Shown here: positions 58,278 through 64,000 of the stretch, piece after piece | How the letters are laid out: every line of letters begins with the position of its first letter | How positions within the stretch are numbered: the stretch's first letter is position 1 | Source: a virus | Virus record (IMG/VR): IMGVR_UViG_3300009159_000072 | Coordinates: 1-64,000 of that record | Strand: one strand, 5' to 3' | Length of the DNA stretch: 64,000 bases | The notes under the pieces: model-generated | What the model saw: only the letters and a program-made list of their open reading frames with translations | What the model was told of the DNA's origin: nothing | Database searches by the model: none | Translations under genes and position numbers: made by a program

Positions 58278-59509
58278 AATTTACCGAATTTTTAACCGAA
58301 GGTGTCAAAAAAGAAGGTGCAAATCTTCACCTAGAACACATTGAGGACGAAGTATTAAACCGTGGTGTTTCTGGTGCTAGAGATGCTATTAACTTTTTGC
58401 GGTCCCTTAGAGATATGTTAGCTGGCCATGCCGATGCTAAAGTAGCCACAACAACTAAATGGGATGGCGCACCTGCTGTCTTCTGCGGTATCAATCCTGA
58501 CAATGGTAAGTTCTTTGTCGGTACCAAGGGAGTCTTTAACGTTAATCCGAAGCTGAATTATACAGATGCGGATATTGATACTAATCATCCAAGTGAAGGT
58601 CTAAATGCAAAATTGAAAGTTGCTTTGCGCTATTTGCCTAAACTTGGCATTGATGGTATTCTTCAGGGCGATATGATGTTTACTAAAGGTGATGTGCAGA
58701 AAAAAACAATTGATGGCGTTAAGTACATTATCTTTCAACCAAACACTATTGTTTATGCTGTGCCCGAAGATTCTGCACTTGCCAAAACGATGCTATCTGC
58801 ACAAATGGGTATAGTATTTCATACTTCATACACAGGTAAGACCTTCTCTGATATGAAGGCTTCTTTTAATATTGATATTAATCACTTAAAGACAACAAAA
58901 GATGTTTGGTTCCGAGATGCTTACTTTATTGATGCATCAGGCACAGCATCGTTTACTGAGAAAGAGACAAAAGAAGTTACTTATGCACTTTCTGATGCAG
59001 GTACACTATTTCAAAAAATCAATTCTATGACACTGAATAGAATCAGCACTAACGAAACTTTACTAGTTCAAATTAAGACTTTCAATAATACAAAAGTCCG
59101 TGAAGGAAAAGCTATCACTGACACAGTTAAACATACACAAGAATTGATTAAATGGGTTGAAGAGAAGCTGAATAAAGAAATCTTAGCTGCTAAAAAAGAA
59201 GATACTAAACTAAAACGTCAAGCTGAGAAGAATGAAATCATGCGTTTCTACCGAAACAATAATGGTGAACTCATTAAGATTTTCAATTTGATGAATGACT
59301 TAGTGATTGTTAAAAATATGATTGTGAATAAATTGCAACAAATGAAGCAAGTAACACATACTTTCTTACAAACTGATGATGGATATAAAATTACCAATCC
59401 AGAAGGTTTTGTTGCAGTAGATAAATTATCTGGTGGTGCAGTTAAATTGATTGACCGTTTAGAATTTGCTCATGCTAACTTTACTGCGGCAAAGAATTGG
59501 AGTAAATGA
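58274..59509 (+). CDS. KxDG nucleotidyltransferase-like protein (ligase superfamily)
   Basis: 411 residues. K62-W-D-G65 with preceding TTT and following APAVFCG is the lysine motif of covalent nucleotidyltransferases (DNA/RNA ligases, capping enzymes). Downstream, FFVGTKGVF, LQGDMMF and KYIIFQPNTIVYAVP resemble motifs III to IV in spacing. The C-terminal ~180 residues are helical (WVEEKLNKEILAAKKED, KLKRQAEKNEIMRFY) and lack an obvious OB fold. It could seal or adenylate nucleic acid or protein. Whether all catalytic residues are present needs an alignment. Confidence 0.7.
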   Translation: MKFTEFLTEGVKKEGANLHLEHIEDEVLNRGVSGARDAINFLRSLRDMLAGHADAKVATTTKWDGAPAVFCGINPDNGKFFVGTKGVFNVNPKLNYTDADIDTNHPSEGLNAKLKVALRYLPKLGIDGILQGDMMFTKGDVQKKTIDGVKYIIFQPNTIVYAVPEDSALAKTMLSAQMGIVFHTSYTGKTFSDMKASFNIDINHLKTTKDVWFRDAYFIDASGTASFTEKETKEVTYALSDAGTLFQKINSMTLNRISTNETLLVQIKTFNNTKVREGKAITDTVKHTQELIKWVEEKLNKEILAAKKEDTKLKRQAEKNEIMRFYRNNNGELIKIFNLMNDLVIVKNMIVNKLQQMKQVTHTFLQTDDGYKITNPEGFVAVDKLSGGAVKLIDRLEFAHANFTAAKNWSK

Positions 59510-59793
59510 TGGCTTCTAAGAAGTATGACTTAACTGAGATTATGAAAGAGTATGGTGATGACGATTTCGGATTCACCGCTACTGATGAAGAAGAGTATAA
59601 TGCTGTCATCGCTGAAAAAGATGGCACTGTAAAAGAATACAAGAACCGTTTACATGAAGTTGAGAAATTAATTTTGCCATTTTTGACGAACTTATTAAAG
59701 ACTGCGGATCAGCCAATCATCAAATGGCCTAACCGTAAACCTATTATTGAACAACAGATTCAGAAAATCTTAAACGTAACAAGGGGCGAATGA
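59506..59793 (+). CDS. Small acidic protein downstream of the KxDG gene
   Basis: 94-95 residues (two adjacent ATGs, 59506 and 59509). The N-half is acidic (DLTEIMKEYGDDDFGFTATDEEEYN) and the C-half is a long helix (KNRLHEVEKLILPFLTNLLK) with KWPNRKPIIEQQI. Similar short proteins occur in T4-like phages. Function unknown. Four-base overlap with the upstream gene. Confidence 0.7.
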   Translation: MMASKKYDLTEIMKEYGDDDFGFTATDEEEYNAVIAEKDGTVKEYKNRLHEVEKLILPFLTNLLKTADQPIIKWPNRKPIIEQQIQKILNVTRGE

Positions 59794-60092
59794 TGAAAAA
59801 GATAATAGCTATTTCTCTTTTGCTATGTGTAAATCTTGCACATGCTCAACATTGGCATCATGGGCACCATGGCCATCACGGAGGTGGTTATGGTGGTGGT
59901 TGGAATTGGGTAGTGCCTGCTATTATTGGTGGTGCTGTTGTTTATGGTGTCACACGACCACCAGAAAGACCAGTTGTAATTGAGCAACAAACTGTTATTG
60001 CACCATATGCACCGCCTGCTGGTTTCCACTGGGAACAAATTATTGATGCAAACTGTAATTGCAAAAGACTTGTACTGGTACAGAATCAATGA
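59793..60092 (+). CDS. Secreted His/Gly-rich small protein
   Basis: About 99 residues from ATG 59793 (ATG 59790 is adjacent) after GGGG. The first 19 residues are a good Sec signal peptide (MKKIIAISLLLCVNLAHA, cleavage after AHA). Next is a His-rich run with eight His in about 15 residues (HWHHGHHGHHGG), a Gly/Trp patch, a short hydrophobic segment (VVPAIIGGAVVYGV) and a C-terminal C-N-C. Metal binding or envelope association is suggested by composition only. Confidence 0.72.
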   Translation: MKKIIAISLLLCVNLAHAQHWHHGHHGHHGGGYGGGWNWVVPAIIGGAVVYGVTRPPERPVVIEQQTVIAPYAPPAGFHWEQIIDANCNCKRLVLVQNQ

Positions 60093-60247
60093 TAAAATTC
60101 AGAAAATTTAAAGCACTACATAATAGTGTGAAAGAAGAAAAAGAGAAGAAGTCTCCCAATCCAGATATTCTTCCTGTCGCTGGTGCTGGACAATGGGGCA
60201 CAAACAAATTGACCAACAAGTATAAGAAAGATACGCCAGGTCAGTAA
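60089..60247 (+). CDS. Small basic hypothetical protein
   Basis: 52 residues. ATG 60089 overlaps the preceding stop (ATGA). Lys-rich (KFRKFKALHNSVKEEKEKK) with a Pro/Gly turn (LPVAGAGQWG) and a basic tail. No family recognised; the tight overlap is the main support. Confidence 0.6.
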   Translation: MIKFRKFKALHNSVKEEKEKKSPNPDILPVAGAGQWGTNKLTNKYKKDTPGQ

Positions 60248-60271
60248 TTTATAATTTTTTTGGAGTATATT

Positions 60272-61111
60272 ATGAAAGATTTGATTATAGGATGTTCCAC
60301 TGGATATTCGTGGGATATATTAAAGTATTGGGTTAATTCTATTAACCAATCAGGATTTGAGGGTGAGAAAGCTCTCATTCTTATGAACTGTGATATTGCA
60401 ACCGCACAGAAAGTTGCTGAAGCTGGTTTTAGTATCATTGGTTTCAGTCAAGACGAAAAGGGAAACTTAGTCTACGAACACGGTAAGATTCCTGTTCACG
60501 TAGAGAGATTTCTACACATCTACAATCATCTAAATGATAACGAATATCGGTATGTTATTACTACGGATGTGAAAGATGTTATCTTCCAGAAAAATCCTAT
60601 TGAGTATATTGAAAGCAATCTACGTGATTGGGATAACTTACTGTTTGCTTCTGAAAGTATCAAGTACAAAGATGAAGCATGGGGTAATCAGAATCTCTTG
60701 GAGACTTACGGTCCTTATATCCACGAACGTTTTAATAACAACGAAATTTATAACGTAGGGGTTTTAGCTGGTCACGGTAAAGCCATGCGTGATTTGTGTA
60801 TTAACATTTTCACTGCGGCTATCAATCGTCCTATTCCAATTTGTGACCAATCAACATTCAACTTTATGATTTCAATGTCTCCTTACTTGGAGACCAGTAA
60901 ATATGCTAAGTCTGAAGACGGATGGGCAGCACAACTCGGTACAACTGGTGACCCAAGCAAGATGAATATTCATTTACCTTATTTGCTAGAAGCGATTCCA
61001 AAAATGGAAGGCGATAAAGTACTAACCTCTACTGGTAAAGAGTTCACAATCGTACATCAATATGATAGAGTACCAGAATGGCGCAAGATTATTGAGGCAA
61101 AATATGGTTGA
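60272..61111 (+). CDS. Glycosyltransferase-like protein (GT-A type)
   Basis: 279 residues. ATG 60272 is six bases after TTGGAG (60260-60265). The N-terminal nucleotide-binding part (LIIGCSTGYSWDILKYWVNS, ALILMNCD) leads to VITTDVKDVIFQ, a D-x-x-D motif expected to hold metal and nucleotide-sugar. The acceptor half has YNVGVLAGHGKAM and CDQSTFNFM. Overlap of eight bases with the next gene marks a sugar operon. A TATAAT lies at 60250-60255 without a good -35. Confidence 0.75.
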   Translation: MKDLIIGCSTGYSWDILKYWVNSINQSGFEGEKALILMNCDIATAQKVAEAGFSIIGFSQDEKGNLVYEHGKIPVHVERFLHIYNHLNDNEYRYVITTDVKDVIFQKNPIEYIESNLRDWDNLLFASESIKYKDEAWGNQNLLETYGPYIHERFNNNEIYNVGVLAGHGKAMRDLCINIFTAAINRPIPICDQSTFNFMISMSPYLETSKYAKSEDGWAAQLGTTGDPSKMNIHLPYLLEAIPKMEGDKVLTSTGKEFTIVHQYDRVPEWRKIIEAKYG

Positions 61112-61790
61112 TGGTATATTTTTTATTAGTTCTGCTTTAAACGTTAAGCAGTTGTCGGTATTTAATAATAAAGAACGTTATTTGCAGACGGTAGAAACGA
61201 TTAAAAGTATTGACAAGTACTGTCCAAATAATGTAAAATACATGTTCGACACCTCATATGAAGAACCTAATCCTGAGTATGTTGATGGTATGCAGAAGAT
61301 GGGTGTAGAGTTCTTCTATACTGGTATACATCCCAGTGTTAAAGAGTTTTCTGATAAAGGTCAACGTAGTCTTGCTGAGACTCTTGGCTTTGCAATGATA
61401 CTCCAACACTTTAAGTATAACAAGATTGATTGTAAAAGAATTTACAAAATGTCAGGTAGATATAAATTGAATGATAACTTTGTTCTCAATAAAGAAGAGT
61501 TCAAAGATTCGTTTGTATTTTTACCTACAGTAGATTCTTGGATGTCAAAAGATATTCAAGAGATGGCAGGTGTCGATAAGATTTTTGAATTGAGGCTCTG
61601 GCATATGGATGCTAGTTTGTTTGATACCTTTTTTGCAGAGTTGCCCAACATCTTTCAGTGTATGGCACAAAACAATATTGACGTTGAACATTCATATTAC
61701 AAATATCTGAATAAGTATAAGTGGACTACAGTAGACCCGATTGGATTGGAAGGTGTAATTGCACCAACAGGAGAAATTATTAATGAGTAA
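61104..61790 (+). CDS. Glycosyltransferase-like protein
   Basis: 228 residues from ATG 61104, six bases after GAGG (61094-61097). Segments FFISSALNV, VETIKSIDKYCP, KRIYKMSGRYKLND and HSYYKYLNKYK resemble uncharacterised sugar-transferase-like proteins from polysaccharide loci; no clear DxD motif is seen. It overlaps the dehydratase gene by eight bases. The call rests on this pattern and on context. Confidence 0.6.
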   Translation: MVDGIFFISSALNVKQLSVFNNKERYLQTVETIKSIDKYCPNNVKYMFDTSYEEPNPEYVDGMQKMGVEFFYTGIHPSVKEFSDKGQRSLAETLGFAMILQHFKYNKIDCKRIYKMSGRYKLNDNFVLNKEEFKDSFVFLPTVDSWMSKDIQEMAGVDKIFELRLWHMDASLFDTFFAELPNIFQCMAQNNIDVEHSYYKYLNKYKWTTVDPIGLEGVIAPTGEIINE

Positions 61791-62817
61791 AAATGTTTTG
61801 ATTACTGGTGGCGCTGGATTTATTGCTCATCATGCTATAGATAAAATGCTGAAAGAAACTGATTGGAATATTATCTGCCTTGACAGGCTTGATATTTCAG
61901 GCAACTTAAATAGGCTACATGATATGTTACAAGACCATGATCCTGCAACTGTATCTAAGAGGTTGCGGATCATTTTCCATGACCTTCGTGCAGAATTGAA
62001 TAGTCAAATTGTTGCTGATATTGGTCACGTTGATATTATTTTGCACCTAGCCGCGGCAAGCCACGTTGACCGTTCTATCACCTACCCTATGGAGTTTGTG
62101 CAAGATAACGTTATTGGTACAGTCAATATGCTAGACTATGCACGTAAGAACTTTCCGACTTTGGATCGTTTCGTTTATTTCTCGACTGATGAAATCTTTG
62201 GTGTAGCACCTCCCGGTGTTAGCTACAAAGAATATGACCGTTACAACAGCACTAATCCATATTCTGCAAGTAAGGCGGCCGCTGAAGAATTCTGTGTTGC
62301 TTATGAGAATACATATAAACTACCAATCGTAGTTACTCATACGATGAATGTATTTGGTGAACGTCAACATCCAGAGAAGTTTATTCCTGCAACCATTCAG
62401 AAAGTGCGTGATGGTCAAAAAGTTATCATTCATGCTGATCCTACTCGAACACAAGCTGGTACTCGTATGTACATTCATGCTAAAGATGTTGCAGAAGGAT
62501 TGCTGTTCATTCTAAATCTAAAAGATTATAAACACACAGGCGATTATGGTCATGCACATTGTCCTAAGTTCAACTTAGTTGGTACTGAAGAGATTGATAA
62601 CCTGACACTCGCACAATTGATTGCTGGTGGTGTTGGTAAAGAACTCATTTATGAAATGACTGATTTTCACACTAGCAGACCAGGACACGATTTGCGTTAT
62701 GCACTAGATGGTGGTTTATTAAAGAGTCTTGGATGGGAACCTAAAATTAAATTGAGTGAACGAATTAACGAAATGGTTAAATGGTCATTAGAGAACAATC
62801 GCTGGTTAAACAAGTGA
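61783..62817 (+). CDS. NDP-sugar 4,6-dehydratase (RmlB-like)
   Basis: 344 residues of extended short-chain dehydrogenase fold. NAD-binding GGAGFIAHH is at residues ~8-16, then HLAAASHVDRSI, the active-site STDEIFG and YSASKAA with catalytic Tyr/Lys. The family turns dTDP- or GDP/UDP-linked hexose into the 4-keto-6-deoxy form. A longer in-frame start at 61759 is rejected because GGAG at 61770-61773 suits ATG 61783. The neighbouring C-methyltransferase could act on its product. Confidence 0.9.
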   Translation: MSKNVLITGGAGFIAHHAIDKMLKETDWNIICLDRLDISGNLNRLHDMLQDHDPATVSKRLRIIFHDLRAELNSQIVADIGHVDIILHLAAASHVDRSITYPMEFVQDNVIGTVNMLDYARKNFPTLDRFVYFSTDEIFGVAPPGVSYKEYDRYNSTNPYSASKAAAEEFCVAYENTYKLPIVVTHTMNVFGERQHPEKFIPATIQKVRDGQKVIIHADPTRTQAGTRMYIHAKDVAEGLLFILNLKDYKHTGDYGHAHCPKFNLVGTEEIDNLTLAQLIAGGVGKELIYEMTDFHTSRPGHDLRYALDGGLLKSLGWEPKIKLSERINEMVKWSLENNRWLNK

Positions 62818-62824
62818 GATTATT

Positions 62825-64000
62825 ATGAACTGTGAAATTATTGAATCCTGTATTGCTTGTGGTAGCAATGACCTTGTTCCTGTATTGGACTTAGGTAATC
62901 AACCACTCGCAAACTCTTACAAGAAAACTGCTGATGAAGTTGAAGAATATTATCCTTTAGCTATCAATCGATGTGAACATTGTTATCATGTACAACTAAC
63001 TCATCGTGTCAATCCTGATTTGATGTTTAAAGACTATGCTTATGTTTCAGGTACAGCAAAAACTCAGCTAGACTACTTTGAGTGGTTTGCAGATTTTGTA
63101 TCTGAAAAATATGGTACTCGTCCAATAAATGCGCTCGATATTGGTTGTAACGATGGCAGTATGTTGAATGCATTTCAAGATAGAGGTACAGAAACATATG
63201 GTGTTGATCCTGCTGAGAATTTGTATGCAACTTCATCGGAAAGACATAAAGTTCATTGTGGCTATTTTACTGGCGATGAGTGGTCTGATAAATTTGATAT
63301 AATTACTTGTATGAATGCATTTGCACATAATTTTGACCAACTTGAATTATTAAGGAATATCTCCAAGAGAATGCACAAAGACAGTTTATTGTTTGCTACA
63401 ACTTCTCAGTGTGATATGATTATTAATGGTGAATTTGACACAATCTACCACGAACATTTATCTTTTTACAATATCAAGTCAATTGATGCATTATGCAAGA
63501 GAGCAGGACTAAACTTGATTGATGTTGAAAAACATCCAATTCACGGTAATAGTTATATTTTTATTATCAGCAAATTCAAGAAAGCTCCTGCTACAATCAG
63601 TAATCTAATTGCACAAGAGCAAGCACTTGGTCTTTATTCTGAATCGACATATTCTACTTATGCAAAAGATTGCTATAAAAACGTGAAGTTATTCAAAACT
63701 GTTATTGAAAATGCAAGTGAGCAAGGAAAAGTTATTGTTGGTTATGGTGCACCTGCCAAAGGTAATACATTAATGAACTTTGCTGGTATTGGTCCAGATT
63801 TTATTATTGATGACAATCCATTGAAGCAAGGTTTGTTTGCCCCTGGTGTAAACGTTCCAATCTATGGTTCCAATTATCTCGACAAATATGTAAACGATAA
63901 AGGTTTAGTTTTTATTCCTCTAGCTTGGAATTTCTTCAATGAAATTAAAAGTAAGATTAAATCTAAAAGACCTAATGGTGAAGACTATTTTATAAAATAT
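62825..64000 (+). CDS. Sugar C-methyltransferase (3' partial)
   Basis: 392 residues are present and the frame is still open at the window end. An N-terminal zinc-binding domain (C-x2-C in SCIACGSND and CEHCYH) precedes a SAM-binding domain (LDIGCNDGSML, residues ~100-110). A C-terminal nucleotide-binding-like domain follows (VIVGYGAPAKGNTL). This three-part plan is that of NDP-hexose C-methyltransferases acting on 4-keto sugars in branched deoxysugar synthesis. It supports product flow from the dehydratase upstream. Confidence 0.88.
   Translation, partial: MNCEIIESCIACGSNDLVPVLDLGNQPLANSYKKTADEVEEYYPLAINRCEHCYHVQLTHRVNPDLMFKDYAYVSGTAKTQLDYFEWFADFVSEKYGTRPINALDIGCNDGSMLNAFQDRGTETYGVDPAENLYATSSERHKVHCGYFTGDEWSDKFDIITCMNAFAHNFDQLELLRNISKRMHKDSLLFATTSQCDMIINGEFDTIYHEHLSFYNIKSIDALCKRAGLNLIDVEKHPIHGNSYIFIISKFKKAPATISNLIAQEQALGLYSESTYSTYAKDCYKNVKLFKTVIENASEQGKVIVGYGAPAKGNTLMNFAGIGPDFIIDDNPLKQGLFAPGVNVPIYGSNYLDKYVNDKGLVFIPLAWNFFNEIKSKIKSKRPNGEDYFIKY

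Noticed and set aside
1-64000. Prophage or integrated element
   Set aside because: No integrase, attachment repeats, lysogeny regulator or bacterial flanking genes; gene content is that of a lytic T4-like phage.

Overview
The window is a continuous stretch of a large, AT-rich, T4-like contractile-tailed phage (myovirus), incomplete at both ends. Every convincing gene lies on the + strand, spacing is tight (many ATGA or TAATG overlaps), and the T4 core genes appear in an order like that of T4-like phages of aquatic bacteria. A Gram-negative host is likely. No photosynthesis gene, tRNA or integrase was found in the window, so the host cannot be named.

Layout. (1) 1-15214: a fibre/adhesin array with several long fibre-type genes (two ending in S74-type chaperone domains), a LamG-like protein, a 1005-residue repetitive adhesin, a glycine-rich tip-like protein and a cupin. 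(2) 15299-30212: neck and packaging genes 13, 14, 15, 16, a Dps ferritin inserted between the small and large terminase genes, then 17, 18, 19, 20, prohead core genes, 21, 22, 23 and a tail-tube-like protein. (3) 30247-38570: recombination and late-transcription block: uvsY, uvsW, an Sm-like protein, 55, a cytidylyltransferase, 47, 46, peptide deformylase and a DruA-like (DUF4338-like) protein. (4) 38571-44754: early-type genes behind near-consensus host promoters: a candidate small RNA, a VWA/zincin protein paired with a MoxR/CobS-type AAA+ ATPase, a small winged-helix protein, a glycosyltransferase, a dNTP-diphosphohydrolase-like protein and the sliding clamp. (5) 44781-57516: replication block: 44, a GIY-YIG nuclease, 62, regA, a structured RNA ahead of hsp20, nucleotide and phosphoester enzymes, two MazG-like proteins, 43, uvsX and 41. 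(6) 57540-60247: a late-promoter unit with a KxDG nucleotidyltransferase-like protein and small secreted proteins. (7) 60272-64000: a sugar cluster (two glycosyltransferase-like proteins, RmlB-like dehydratase, C-methyltransferase) running off the end.

How it works together. Genes 55, 45, 46/47 and uvsW supply T4-style late transcription and recombination-dependent replication. TATAAATA-type late promoters precede structural genes, while TTGACA/TATAAT-type promoters with 16-17 bp spacers precede replication, recombination and accessory genes. Start codons include TTG, GTG and probably one ATT.

Most worth pursuing: the AAA+/VWA/HEVGH pair, the two unassigned structured RNAs, Dps inside the terminase operon, the DruA-like protein, and the KxDG nucleotidyltransferase with its partner gene.
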